A stretch of 64,000 nt of DNA from Baaleninema simplex PCC 7105 (GTDB lineage Bacteria; Cyanobacteriota; Cyanobacteriia; Cyanobacteriales; Geitlerinemataceae): positions 4,295-68,294 of the forward strand of contig NZ_KB235960.1 of the NCBI RefSeq assembly GCF_000332355.1. The letters are read 5' to 3'. A program made the position numbers and the translations under genes. Of this stretch, positions 17,434 to 26,565 are shown piece after piece (positions within the stretch are counted from its first letter, which is position 1; each line of letters begins with the position of its first letter). Under the pieces are notes generated by a model. The model was not told the origin of the DNA, did not search any database, and saw only the letters and a program-made list of their open reading frames with translations.

Positions 17434-17610
17434 GACAAAGTTTTATACCATAAAAAACAAAAAATGTAAATCAGGATTTAAACGAGATGCCAAACTGCTA
17501 CTGAGAGATCTCCAGAGACGGAGCTACAGAGAAACATCATGCGATCGCCGTTTCCCTTCCCGGCTGAGTTTGCCATAATTCTCAAAGACCACCACAGGAG
17601 ATCGTCGATC

Positions 17611-17994
17611 GTGGAAAAAACGAAAAACGTCCTCGGACAACGCTTAGATCCCTGCTGCTTTTCCCCACGCACGGGATTTTATCGCGATGGATTTTGCAAC
17701 ACCAGCCCCCAAGACTTTGGATCTCACGTCATCTGTGCCGAAGTCACCGCCGAATTCCTCGACTATACCAAAGCGCAAGGAAACGACCTCAGTACGCCCG
17801 TTCCGGCGTTTCACTTTCCGGGGTTAAAACCGGGCGATCGCTGGTGTTTGTGCGCCTTGCGGTGGAAAGAAGCCCTCGAGGCCGGAGTTGCGCCGCCAGT
17901 GGTGCTGGCTTCGACTCACGAAAACGCTCTCGAGGTTGTTTCCTTAGACCTTTTGCAAGAATACGCCTCAGACAGCGCAGAAAGCTCGACTTAA
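17611..17994 (+). CDS. DUF2237 family protein
   Basis: A 127-residue protein starting at GTG 17611 with AGGAG ten bases upstream; an ATG at 17539 would add 24 non-conserved residues. The family signatures are LDPCCFSPRTGFYRDGFCNTS, DFGSHVICAEVTAEFLDYTKAQGNDLSTP and PGLKPGDRWCLCALRWKEAL. DUF2237 proteins are short and widespread in bacteria and plants; several conserved Cys suggest metal or redox chemistry, but the function is unknown. Confidence 0.88.
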   Translation: MEKTKNVLGQRLDPCCFSPRTGFYRDGFCNTSPQDFGSHVICAEVTAEFLDYTKAQGNDLSTPVPAFHFPGLKPGDRWCLCALRWKEALEAGVAPPVVLASTHENALEVVSLDLLQEYASDSAESST

Positions 17995-18164
17995 CCCGAG
18001 TTTCCCCCTTTCCCTCGTTCCCCCTCTACCCAGCCCACCCTACCGTCGCTCTAAACTCGAACCCAGAAAACGCCATCCAAACGATCGACAGGCGTTAATC
18101 CCCTGAGTACAATGGAAACTCGACCGTTCGCTTTATCGAAAAGCGGAGTCCTTCACGAGAGAAC

Positions 18165-19433
18165 ATGGTGCGACCGATAGCGATCGATCTGTTTGCTGGG
18201 GCAGGTGGAATGAGCCTCGGCTTCGAGCAGGCGGGATTTGACGTGCGAGCTGCCGTCGAACTCGACCCGATTCACTGCGCCGTTCACGAGTATAACTTTC
18301 CCGAGACGCCGGTTCTCTGTCGGAACGTCGCTGACGTAGAGGGCGACGATATTCGCCAAGCTGCCCGCACGGACGAGTTTGACGCGATCTTCGGCGGACC
18401 GCCCTGTCAGGGATTTTCCCTCATGGGCAAACGCCTCCTCGACGATCCTCGCAACAATCTCGTATTTCACTTCGTTCGTCTCGTGTCGCAGTTACGGCCG
18501 AAGTACTTTGTTCTGGAAAACGTCAAAGGCATGGCCGTCGGCAAACACAAACGCGGTGTCGATATCGTTATCGAGAAGTTCGAGGCTTGCGGCTATACCG
18601 TCGTCACCCCTTACCGCATTCTCAACGCTTCTCATTACGGCGTTCCCCAAAATCGCGAGCGGTTGTTTCTATTAGGCTACCGCGACGACGTTGCGCCTCC
18701 TGTCTATCCCGAACCTCAAACGCGCCCAGCCAACGGGAAACCCGCCCAAAAACTCAGTTCTCTTCCCCTCTCTCCCACCGTGGCAGACGCGTTACAAGAC
18801 TTGCCCGAAATCGAGCAGTACGACGAACTACTGAAGGGAGATTCGGTCGAGGCAGAATTCGGCGAACCCAGCGAGTACGGGGCGATTTTACGGGGGTTGG
18901 CGATCGAACCGAACGATTACGCCGCTCTCCGACACTACGATCGCCACCGTTTGACGGGAAGTTGGCGCACCCGACACAACGCCACCTCGATCGAGCGGTT
19001 TAACCAAACTAAACCGGGCAAAGTCGAACCCATCAGCCGCTTTCTGCGACTCGATCCCAACGGGATCTGTAACACGTTGAGAGCGGGAACCCCCAGCAGT
19101 CGCGGCGCGTTTACCTCGCCCCGTCCGATCCATCCGACGTTTCCCCGCTGCATTACCGTCCGCGAGGCGGCACGATTGCACAGTTATCCCGACTGGTTTC
19201 GCTTCCACGCCACGAAATGGCACGGTTTCCGACAAATCGGTAACTCCGTCCCCCCTCGATTGGCGAAGGCAGTGGCCGATCGGATTGTCGAAGCGTTGGG
19301 GGTCACGCCAGTCGCCAGCGATCGCGTACTACACTTAATCGATTCCCCTCTCTTAACTCGCCCGATGAGAGATGCTGCCCGACACTACAGCGTCTCTCAT
19401 CACGTCATCGCCCCGCGATTGCTAAACCGGTAA
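18165..19433 (+). CDS. DNA (cytosine-5) methyltransferase, solitary
   Basis: A 422-residue C5 methyltransferase. Motif I is AIDLFAGAGGMSLGFEQAG, motif IV GGPPCQGFS with catalytic Cys about residue 80, motif VI ENVKG, motif VIII QNRERLFLLG and motif X RQIGNSVPPRLAKAV; the target-recognition region lies between VIII and IX. No restriction enzyme or other modification gene is adjacent, so it appears orphan. It resembles in general the Synechocystis enzyme slr0214, which methylates CGATCG, the core of HIP1, and HIP1 is very frequent in this window. Recognition of that site here is inference. Confidence 0.92.
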   Translation: MVRPIAIDLFAGAGGMSLGFEQAGFDVRAAVELDPIHCAVHEYNFPETPVLCRNVADVEGDDIRQAARTDEFDAIFGGPPCQGFSLMGKRLLDDPRNNLVFHFVRLVSQLRPKYFVLENVKGMAVGKHKRGVDIVIEKFEACGYTVVTPYRILNASHYGVPQNRERLFLLGYRDDVAPPVYPEPQTRPANGKPAQKLSSLPLSPTVADALQDLPEIEQYDELLKGDSVEAEFGEPSEYGAILRGLAIEPNDYAALRHYDRHRLTGSWRTRHNATSIERFNQTKPGKVEPISRFLRLDPNGICNTLRAGTPSSRGAFTSPRPIHPTFPRCITVREAARLHSYPDWFRFHATKWHGFRQIGNSVPPRLAKAVADRIVEALGVTPVASDRVLHLIDSPLLTRPMRDAARHYSVSHHVIAPRLLNR

Positions 19434-19777
19434 CGGGTTCCATCTCTTTCCAACGATGCGATCGTTTTAACCCGATGCGATCGCAATATCGCTCGAAAAT
19501 CGACCGTTTGACACCATCAGCATCCCTCTGTTTCTCCGTTATTTTACGGATGTCGCCCGATTCGGTCTGGCTCGACGTTTGAAGATGACTGTTCGGTGAA
19601 TTTACCCATGAAGTTTTTGCAAACTTCCCCTCAAGAATGCTGAAGTACGTTTACGGAATTTAAGTCTTCAAGCAATTGCGAAATCCGCAAAAACCGATCG
19701 AGACCAGATGGGTTCTGTGTAATAAACTAGGATATAAAGTCTTGAGCCACCTCAAACCACGAACCCTATAAATTTCG
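19434..19777. other. Spacer upstream of a TPR gene
   Basis: 344 bases without a recognisable gene. The part from 19720 to 19777 (TAATAAACTAGGATATAAAG) is AT-rich and probably carries the promoter of the TPR gene. No repeats of note. Confidence 0.4.
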
Positions 19778-20608
19778 ATGGACACCTCATTACGTTTCCC
19801 CCATCGGGAACGGCAAGTTTGGCGTTTAAAACATCTATCGGCGACTCTACTTGCCAGTTTCCTCGTCTTAGTAACTACGGAAACTGTTCGATCTGAGATC
19901 GTGCTTACCTCCGTAGAAGTACAGACGATCGCGCAACGTTCGGCCACAGAGTTAATCGACCGGGGTTTACAATATTCCGCTCGAGGTGAGTACGAAGCTG
20001 CGATCGCCAGTTTCGACCGCGCCATTACACTCAACCCCGATAGTGCCAACGCCTATATCAACCGTGCGATCGCCTACCGGCGTCGTGGCGAGTATCGTGC
20101 GGCGATCGACGACTACAATCGAGCGATTCGCTTGGATTCGACCTCTGCGATCGCCTACTACAACCGAGGCTTAGCGTACTACAACCAAAATCAGTATCGA
20201 GAAGCCATTTCAGATTACAACCAAGCCCTGCGACTCGATCCCAACTTAGCAGAGGCTTACACGAATCGCGGTTTAGCCTACTACGCCCAAGAACGCTATC
20301 GCGAGGCGATCGCAGATTTCAACCGCGCGATTCAACTCGATCCCAACGAAGTCAACGCCTATTTCAATCGCGGGAACGCCTACGCCGACCAAGGGCTGTA
20401 CGGCGAAGCCATCGACGACTACAACCACGTTCTCAGCATCGATCCCGACGACGCAGACGCCTACCTCTGTCGGGGAATCGTCTACGAAGCCTGGGACGAC
20501 ATTAACAGTGCGGCACTCGATTTTGAAACGGCCGCCGAGCTATACCAGCAGCAAGGTGAAGTCGCTCGCTATCAAAACGTGATGGAACGTTTGGCACGCT
20601 TGCGCTAG
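19778..20608 (+). CDS. Exported TPR-repeat protein
   Basis: A 276-residue protein with an N-terminal hydrophobic segment (LSATLLASFLVLVTTETV) that could be a signal peptide or anchor, then about five to six TPR units of 34 residues (SARGEYEAAIASFDRAITLNP and close copies such as NQYREAISDYNQALRLDP). TPRs are protein-binding scaffolds. The DNA of the repeats is itself similar. The gene is alone on its strand, with a convergent transglutaminase-like gene downstream. No specific partner can be named. Confidence 0.88.
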   Translation: MDTSLRFPHRERQVWRLKHLSATLLASFLVLVTTETVRSEIVLTSVEVQTIAQRSATELIDRGLQYSARGEYEAAIASFDRAITLNPDSANAYINRAIAYRRRGEYRAAIDDYNRAIRLDSTSAIAYYNRGLAYYNQNQYREAISDYNQALRLDPNLAEAYTNRGLAYYAQERYREAIADFNRAIQLDPNEVNAYFNRGNAYADQGLYGEAIDDYNHVLSIDPDDADAYLCRGIVYEAWDDINSAALDFETAAELYQQQGEVARYQNVMERLARLR

Positions 20609-20682
20609 TTGTCCGTTGCCAGGGATCGCGCGAGGAACCAGTCCGCACTCTGGAAAACCGCCGACCACCCTCCAGTGTGTCG

Positions 20683-23004
20683 TTAAGTGTTGCGAGTCAA
20701 GGTGTATTTTGTTGTTTTCCGAGCTTGCCAACGTTGACGCAGCGATCGCACGTCTGCCACTTCGCCACGGTAACGCCAGCGCACGTAAGCCTCGACGATC
20801 GCGTCGATAGTGTCGGCGAGATCGGCCGGATAGCGATCGCGGGCTAAACTCGCAAATTCTAGCGGAGTTTGAGCGGGATGTTTAGACAGTCCCCGACCGG
20901 CCAGCGTTCGTAACATTTGACGATACAACCGTTCGATGGCGGGCAGTTTGGCTAACCGGCGACGATACGTCCATTCTCGCCATCCCTGCCAACTCAGCCA
21001 GCCCAGAAATCCGAAACAGGCCAGAACTAACAACCCCGAGAGAACGCCGAACCAGCCTTTAAAGAACAATCGCAACACCCACTCGATCGCGTTGCCGATA
21101 AATTGGAATAGACCGCCGATAAATCCAGCCACGGGGGACGGCAACCATCCGGCTACCCAATCCCAAAACTGACGCAAAACACCGAAGGCTTCGTATTCAG
21201 AAATCGAGGGAGGCACTACATCGCGGCCGGGAATCGGATCGAAGGCAAACCAACCGTATTGAGGAAAGTACACTTCAGTCAGGGCGAAGGCGTCGGTGTT
21301 TTTGACTTCGTACAGTCCTGTAAAGGGGTTGAACTCTCCAGGGGCGAATCCGGTGGCTAAGCGAGCGGGAATGCCGATCGATCGCAACAGGACGGTTAAA
21401 ACGGTCGAGAAGTGGTCGGGATAGCCGCCGGGAGAGCAGAGTTGGGGATCGGGAGCGCTTTGGCACCGAAACAGAAAGTTCGTGACGAGGTCTTCTCCCT
21501 CTGCCAGATAGGGCAACCCGAAGGGATTTTCAGGGATGCGGTAGTTTTGTTTGAGGTATTGAGCCAGATAGAGCGATTTTTCATAAGGGTTCGTCAGCGG
21601 GTTGGGGGCGTCGGCGAGGACGTTTTCGGTAAACTCCCGCAGGCGATCGCGCAAGTCTTCGGGAACTTGGAAATAATGGCTTTCGATGCGTTTGGGGTAG
21701 TCGGTGGGGGCTTGTGCGAGTCGGGTGCGAGCGCGCTCGGACACTTGGGAAATCACCGTGTAGGTCAATCCGTCAGTCAAGAAAACGGGCGATCGCAGCG
21801 ATCCTTCAGGGCCGACGGCGATTTCTTTCGTGGGAAAGTAGATAAATTGAGGTTGGTCGAGGGCGGGAATCAACCCCGGCAGGTCGGCGACGATACTGTA
21901 GGTTTGGATGACTTCTCGGGTGTTGCTGCGGACTTCGATAAACGGCAGAGTAAATCGAAACGTCCACGGCGATCGCGCCACGTTTCGCACGTCGTCGTTG
22001 CGGGAAATACGCCATCCCTGACCGGTATATTCGTCGAAAGCGGTAACGCGCCAAAATCCGGGGGCTTGCGATCGCACCCGCATCACCACTTTCGGCGTCA
22101 TCGTTCCTCGCAGGTTTTGATTGATGCGATCGCTGAAGCCGTAATAGTACGTGTCGTCGAGTTCTCCAGGCCCTTCGGCGGCGTTACCCGTCCCGCCGTT
22201 TCCCCCGACTTCGCTCCCCTCGCTCCCCTCGGGGGTGACGATGTTGCGTCCGTCGAACTGACCTCGAAAATCGATGGTCGTACTAACGGGAAAGCTGCGA
22301 AGTTGATAGCCGGGAACCCGAGGCATGACGGCGAACAGGATTAAGCCCAAACTCAATACCGCCGCGACCAAGACGATGCTGGCTTTCCAGGGAAACGACT
22401 GACGGAAACCTGCTAGGGGTTGACGAGGGGGGCGTCTGGCGTGTTGGCGCGTCAGTCCCAGGCGCGATCGATAGTCGAACATGAGGGCGGGAACGGCAAA
22501 GGCTAGAAACAGAATCAGAAACAGCCCGAAAGCCATCGTTTGGCTGATGGTTCCGGCAACCCCCAGTAAAATTAGACCGATGACCATCGAATAGCCGAGA
22601 TCCTTACGTCGAGGCAGGTCGAAGGTGTGTAGCACTTGAACCTGAATGAGAAGCTCGGCTAAGATCAGACGCGTATCGTTGAGCGTCGTGACGAGATTGC
22701 TTAAAAACGCCACTAAAGACACGAGCAGGGCGATCGCGAGGATAAATTTCGTCAGAACGTTGCGATTGTGGCGTCGATACCAACTCCAGGTCGCACCGAC
22801 GAGACTCAGCGGTACAGCCCACAAACTGATTTGAGTCTCTGCTGCGACGTCAGTGGCGACGATTCCAATCACGACCATCCCTTGAACGAGAACGCGCAGG
22901 GCGATCGAGTCTTCGGGGACTGGAGGAGGAAGCGATCGTAAACGCTGCCATAGCGGCCGTAACCGGGCGATGTCAGAGAGTCTCAGACTTGGAGATTCAG
23001 ACAT
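20683..23004 (-). CDS. TgpA-like transglutaminase-domain membrane protein lacking catalytic residues
   Basis: A 773-residue protein with an N-terminal block of six or so membrane helices (DUF3488-like, residues 30-225), a periplasmic transglutaminase-like domain (about 300-620), another helix near residue 650 (GWFGVLSGLLVLACFGFLGWL) and a C-terminal DUF4129-like cytosolic tail (LYRQMLRTLAGRGLSKHPAQTPLEFA). In active members the core motif is GYCEHFA with a later HAWVEVY; here they read GYPDHFS and NTDAFALTEVYFP, so Cys and His are both absent while FDPIPG remains. It is therefore probably non-catalytic. ATG 23004 (MSESPSL) fits better than 23064. Confidence 0.85.
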   Translation of the reverse strand: MSESPSLRLSDIARLRPLWQRLRSLPPPVPEDSIALRVLVQGMVVIGIVATDVAAETQISLWAVPLSLVGATWSWYRRHNRNVLTKFILAIALLVSLVAFLSNLVTTLNDTRLILAELLIQVQVLHTFDLPRRKDLGYSMVIGLILLGVAGTISQTMAFGLFLILFLAFAVPALMFDYRSRLGLTRQHARRPPRQPLAGFRQSFPWKASIVLVAAVLSLGLILFAVMPRVPGYQLRSFPVSTTIDFRGQFDGRNIVTPEGSEGSEVGGNGGTGNAAEGPGELDDTYYYGFSDRINQNLRGTMTPKVVMRVRSQAPGFWRVTAFDEYTGQGWRISRNDDVRNVARSPWTFRFTLPFIEVRSNTREVIQTYSIVADLPGLIPALDQPQFIYFPTKEIAVGPEGSLRSPVFLTDGLTYTVISQVSERARTRLAQAPTDYPKRIESHYFQVPEDLRDRLREFTENVLADAPNPLTNPYEKSLYLAQYLKQNYRIPENPFGLPYLAEGEDLVTNFLFRCQSAPDPQLCSPGGYPDHFSTVLTVLLRSIGIPARLATGFAPGEFNPFTGLYEVKNTDAFALTEVYFPQYGWFAFDPIPGRDVVPPSISEYEAFGVLRQFWDWVAGWLPSPVAGFIGGLFQFIGNAIEWVLRLFFKGWFGVLSGLLVLACFGFLGWLSWQGWREWTYRRRLAKLPAIERLYRQMLRTLAGRGLSKHPAQTPLEFASLARDRYPADLADTIDAIVEAYVRWRYRGEVADVRSLRQRWQARKTTKYTLTRNT

Positions 23005-23479
23005 TTCGACTATCTTAGAGATATAGACAAAGACGTAGACGACGACGGGCAGTCTCTTTCTCAATGTGACATATTTTTGGACTCGGCGACTTTACGGATC
23101 GCGTTCCGATCTCGCTAACATAGAGGGAGCGACCACCGAGGCCAGCGACCCCACAGCGGCCATTTCCGAGTTTTTCGGGATCTAGCACCCGCAAAAACAC
23201 GCAATTCTTCTTACGAAATGTAATTTAAAATGCGTATATCCACCAAAACAGAAAGTTATAACTCTCGAGAAAAATGGCACTCAAAAAAACATAAAATAGT
23301 CGTATCAATCTATATCAGCAAAGCTTTTCAGGATTTAAGGTCGGCTTTTGTTAGAGGTCTACCACATCAAAAATTTACATGAAGCGTCCGAAACTTTACA
23401 GAAAGTTTTCAGTTCTCTAAAAAAACTGTGCTTCTATTAGGAATAGAAGGGGTATTTCCTGTTTAGGGTTAGGAAGGCA
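23005..23479. other. Divergent promoter region before the PEP-CTERM gene
   Basis: 475 bases, AT-rich from 23215 on. CTTCTATT and AATAGAAG around 23431-23449 form a small perfect hairpin just before the PEP-CTERM ribosome site. No gene was found. Confidence 0.45.
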
Positions 23480-24211
23480 ATGCAACGATATTTAACACTG
23501 ATACTAGGCGCTGCCCTATCGCCGGTCGTTGTCCTCGCGGCAACCCCAGCTAGGGCGGGTTCCTTAAACTTTTCAATTTCCCCGTTTACGGGGAGCAACG
23601 CCGAAGTTGACATTTGGCTCAGCGATCTCGACGATGGCGGAGTTCAGTTCGACTTCAGAGTCGATGAATCGGTCAATCTCGCCGATTTGCGCGGTATTTT
23701 CTTCGATATCAACGATTCGTCTCTCGTCAGCGGCTTGAACGTCACGGCAAACATCAACCCGTTCTCCGATCTCGACGACGACAATTTCTACAGTTTGACG
23801 AGTCGCGACGTATACACGAGTTCGGCGGGAGATCTCATCAAAGCGGATAAAGCCGCTCTTAACGGTCTCAAGGCCGACGGTTTCAACCTCGCTCTCGAAA
23901 TCGGCAGCCAAGGACTCAAAGGCGGAAAAGACGACTTCCAAGGCACGTCGTTTATCGTCAAACACGCGACGCAAGCGCTTTCGCTTGAGAACTTCGCCGG
24001 CCAGGAATTTGGCGTTCGTATGCAAAGCGTGGGAGCCAACCGTCAAGGCAGTACGAAGATGTACACCCAATCTCCGACTGCGGTTCCGACGCCGATTCCA
24101 ACTCCCGCACCGACGCCGCAGCCGAAAGAAGTTCCCGAACCGTCGGTGGTGTTGGGCTTGATGGCAGTGGGCGCAGCGTTCGAGCGTACTCGCCGCCGTC
24201 AACTGGGTTAA
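23480..24211 (+). CDS. PEP-CTERM exported protein
   Basis: A 243-residue secreted protein. It has a signal peptide (LTLILGAALSPVVVLAATPARA), a beta-rich body typical of cohesin-like or adhesive domains (ISPFTGSNAEVDIWLSDLDDGGVQFDF), a short proline/threonine linker (PTPIPTPAPTPQP) and the C-terminal sorting signal VPEPSVVLGLMAVGAAFERTRRR: PEP motif, hydrophobic helix and Arg cluster. Such proteins are processed by exosortase and end up at the cell surface or in the sheath. No exosortase gene is in the window. AGGAAGG precedes the ATG. Confidence 0.92.
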   Translation: MQRYLTLILGAALSPVVVLAATPARAGSLNFSISPFTGSNAEVDIWLSDLDDGGVQFDFRVDESVNLADLRGIFFDINDSSLVSGLNVTANINPFSDLDDDNFYSLTSRDVYTSSAGDLIKADKAALNGLKADGFNLALEIGSQGLKGGKDDFQGTSFIVKHATQALSLENFAGQEFGVRMQSVGANRQGSTKMYTQSPTAVPTPIPTPAPTPQPKEVPEPSVVLGLMAVGAAFERTRRRQLG

Positions 24212-24573
24212 TCGCCGAACCGTCTGATGGGTTTGCATCTACTACTTTAAGTTTTGCTTGAGCAGTTCGACGACCCGACACCACGACGGTTTTTTGATGG
24301 AAATTTCTGGAAATTTCACCGTCGATAGCAGAGATCTCTACCCTCGCTCGGGTGAGGTGGCGATCTCGTGCGATCGCCACTCGAACTCTCCTCGGACGAG
24401 AAGTGCGGGTCGCCCTCGTTACCTCGCGTCACCGTACTTCTCGTTGGTGTGACGTTCTGAAATGGCGATCGGCGTTTGGGTTCTCGCGGTGTGCGTCATC
24501 TTCAACGATCGACCGATCGCGATCGCCCCAAAAAAGCTGATGGTTCCTTAGTCTTACAAGTCCCAATCCAACC
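24212..24573. other. Spacer with imperfect inverted repeats
   Basis: 362 bases without a gene. An imperfect inverted repeat CGAGAAGTGCGG ... CCGTACTTCTCG lies at about 24397-24444; it might be a weak terminator of the PEP-CTERM gene or a remnant repeat. Confidence 0.4.
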
Positions 24574-25398
24574 TTGTTTGTCAGTAACTTCCAAGGCGCG
24601 TGGCAACGACTGGTCTCAAAGTCCGTTCGCACGCTCGACGAAATGTTAGACGATCCGACCGTGTCAGTGCGCGATCGGGCAGAAATCGCACTCCAAGTTA
24701 TCGCTCTCCACCACAAAACAGAGTGCGAACCGTCGTTCGGCGAGACTGAGGCGATCGCGCCTTCTACTCCATCGGGGGGAGACGTTGAATTTCCTAACCC
24801 TCAACCGATCCCCCTCGATCGCTACGTTCTCCTCGAGAACTTTCTCTCTCCCGAAGAGAACCAACAAGCCTTGAACATTGCCATCGATCGCTGCGAGCAG
24901 TTCGTTTCTTCGGGAACCACGAACCAAACCACGAACTACCGTCAATCTTCAGTTCTCTACGCCACCCTATATACCGAGTTCTACCATCTCCTCAAACAGC
25001 GCATTCTACAGGTATTGCCAGAGGTTCTCACCCAACTCGATCGCACCCCTTTCCGCATCGCCGAACTCGAAATGCAGCTGACAGCTCACAACGATGGCGG
25101 GTATTACAAAGTTCACAACGATTCCGGTTCCCCCGAAACCGCTACCCGCCAACTCACCTATGTCTATTACTTCCACCGCTGCCCCAAACCGTACTCAGGA
25201 GGCGAGTTACGGCTTTACAACACCGATCTCGCCTCCGGGCGCGTCGTCGATTCCGACTGCTTTACTACCCTCGAACCACAGAACAACAGCATTGTCTTTT
25301 TCGACAGTCGCTGCCAACACGAAGTCATGCCCGTTCGTTGTTCCTCAAAACACTTCGAGGACAGTCGCTTTACCTTCAACGGATGGTTGCGGCAGTGA
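24574..25398 (+). CDS. 2-oxoglutarate/Fe(II)-dependent dioxygenase
   Basis: A protein of up to 274 residues with a prolyl-4-hydroxylase-like double-stranded beta-helix domain. It has the iron-binding H-x-D in YYKVHNDSG (about residue 180), the distal His in DSRCQHEVMPV, and then SRFTFNGWLRQ where Arg should bind 2-oxoglutarate. The SGGELRLY motif is typical of the family. These enzymes hydroxylate proteins or small molecules using O2 and 2-oxoglutarate. The start is uncertain: TTG 24574 gives the longest frame; ATG 24643 is an alternative that keeps the catalytic domain. Confidence 0.85.
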   Translation: MFVSNFQGAWQRLVSKSVRTLDEMLDDPTVSVRDRAEIALQVIALHHKTECEPSFGETEAIAPSTPSGGDVEFPNPQPIPLDRYVLLENFLSPEENQQALNIAIDRCEQFVSSGTTNQTTNYRQSSVLYATLYTEFYHLLKQRILQVLPEVLTQLDRTPFRIAELEMQLTAHNDGGYYKVHNDSGSPETATRQLTYVYYFHRCPKPYSGGELRLYNTDLASGRVVDSDCFTTLEPQNNSIVFFDSRCQHEVMPVRCSSKHFEDSRFTFNGWLRQ

Positions 25399-25551
25399 GG
25401 GGGAGATGAGGAAGCGTTTTTACAGTCACCAGTCACCAGTCACCAGTGAGACGATCCGGCTAAACTTTTACCTGTTCGCTATGCTCACTCTTCCCTCTTC
25501 CCTCTTCACTCTTCCCTCTTCCCTGAAAAAGCTCCCCGACTCCAAAAGCTC
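25399..25551. repeat. CAGTCACCAGT / CTTCCCTCTTCACT repeat spacer
   Basis: The 153 bases between convergent genes hold tandem CAGTCACCAGT heptamer-like units and CTCTTCCCTCTTC runs, the same low-complexity family as at 4510-4760. Confidence 0.6.
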
Positions 25552-26565
25552 CTAAACGCTCGGACAAATGGAAAATACCAAGGGAGACTGTTCGGAGGCA
25601 TCGAGGCGTACTTCCAAGGTATAGATGCGATCGCATCGCACGTCGGGAAGCTCCACACAGAGATCTCCTGGGTCCGAACGCTGAGCGGTGGCGAGTTTGG
25701 CATCGCCGCACAACTGCACGCGTCCGCCTTCGGGAAGCTGACAGAGCGCGTAGAGCCTCGGGCGATCGCCGTCGTTGCGGAAGTCGGCTTCCACAGTCAA
25801 CAACCCGTGGCTGGTGAGCCACTGGCGTCGTTCGGTCGGACGTGCTGGGGAAACGTGCAGCGATAGAGTTTCGACGATTTCTTTAGCAGCTAACAGCGAC
25901 AGCAACATTTGTTGGGTCGGGGTCGCCGCATCGTAAGATGGAGGAAAGTTATCGGCGGCGTCGGAGGAGGCCAGCAGCTTGTCACCGCTGCGACTGGCCG
26001 ACCAAATTAACAGGCGTTCCGTCCAGAGGTTGAGTTCGTCTTCGCGATCGGGAAACAGCGTTTCTACAGCGGCCATCAACCGCTCTCCTTGGCGAAGTGA
26101 CGACTGCACGAGCTGCTGAGAGCGACTCAACAGCTCCGATAACACGTCTTCGGGAAGCGTGACGGGAAGGTCGATCGCTTGTAGTTGTTTCAACCACAAG
26201 AGGCTGGGAACTCTTACCCCAGTTCGGTCGTCAACGGGATCTGTATCGTACTCCAGCACTTCCGTCTCCCAGGGAAAGAGCGGTAAGTTATCTTGGAGTT
26301 GGTCTTGGAATCGGCGCTTGAGTAGCGCTTGAAAACGGTCTTGCACGGTTGGTTCGTCTCCTAGATCGATCGATTGATAGTTCGGTCGGGCTTCGGCATC
26401 AAGCCCGACCGGTTCCGGAACGTCGAGATTCGTCACATCGACGTTTACCTCGTTGTCTGCGGGGGGCGATGCCAAATCGTCCGTCGGATCTCGTAGAAGC
26501 CACGCAAAGAAACGATCTTCGACCGTTTCTCGGTCCCTGTTGGGGGAATTCGTATCATTATTCAT
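25552..26565 (-). CDS. hetZ-linked protein (PatU3/DUF1822-like candidate)
   Basis: A 337-residue acidic protein whose start codon overlaps the hetZ stop by eight bases (ATGAATAA), so the pair is translationally coupled. The N-terminal half has a repeated element (VEDRFFAWLLRD, VQDRFQALLKRRFQDQL). The C-terminal part (LLTVEADFRNDGDRPRLYALCQLPEGGRVQL ...) has a beta-rich look as in DUF1822 proteins. In heterocyst formers hetZ is followed by patU3, so this may be the equivalent gene. I cannot confirm homology from sequence alone, and it could be simply a cyanobacterial conserved hypothetical protein. Confidence 0.7.
   Translation of the reverse strand: MNNDTNSPNRDRETVEDRFFAWLLRDPTDDLASPPADNEVNVDVTNLDVPEPVGLDAEARPNYQSIDLGDEPTVQDRFQALLKRRFQDQLQDNLPLFPWETEVLEYDTDPVDDRTGVRVPSLLWLKQLQAIDLPVTLPEDVLSELLSRSQQLVQSSLRQGERLMAAVETLFPDREDELNLWTERLLIWSASRSGDKLLASSDAADNFPPSYDAATPTQQMLLSLLAAKEIVETLSLHVSPARPTERRQWLTSHGLLTVEADFRNDGDRPRLYALCQLPEGGRVQLCGDAKLATAQRSDPGDLCVELPDVRCDRIYTLEVRLDASEQSPLVFSICPSV

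Noticed and set aside
17539-19433. Restriction-modification system around the methyltransferase
   Set aside because: The neighbour is a DUF2237 protein, and no nuclease or specificity gene is near.
21412-22344. 310-residue plus-strand frame inside the transglutaminase-like gene
   Set aside because: Antisense shadow of a well-supported gene; no coherent domain.
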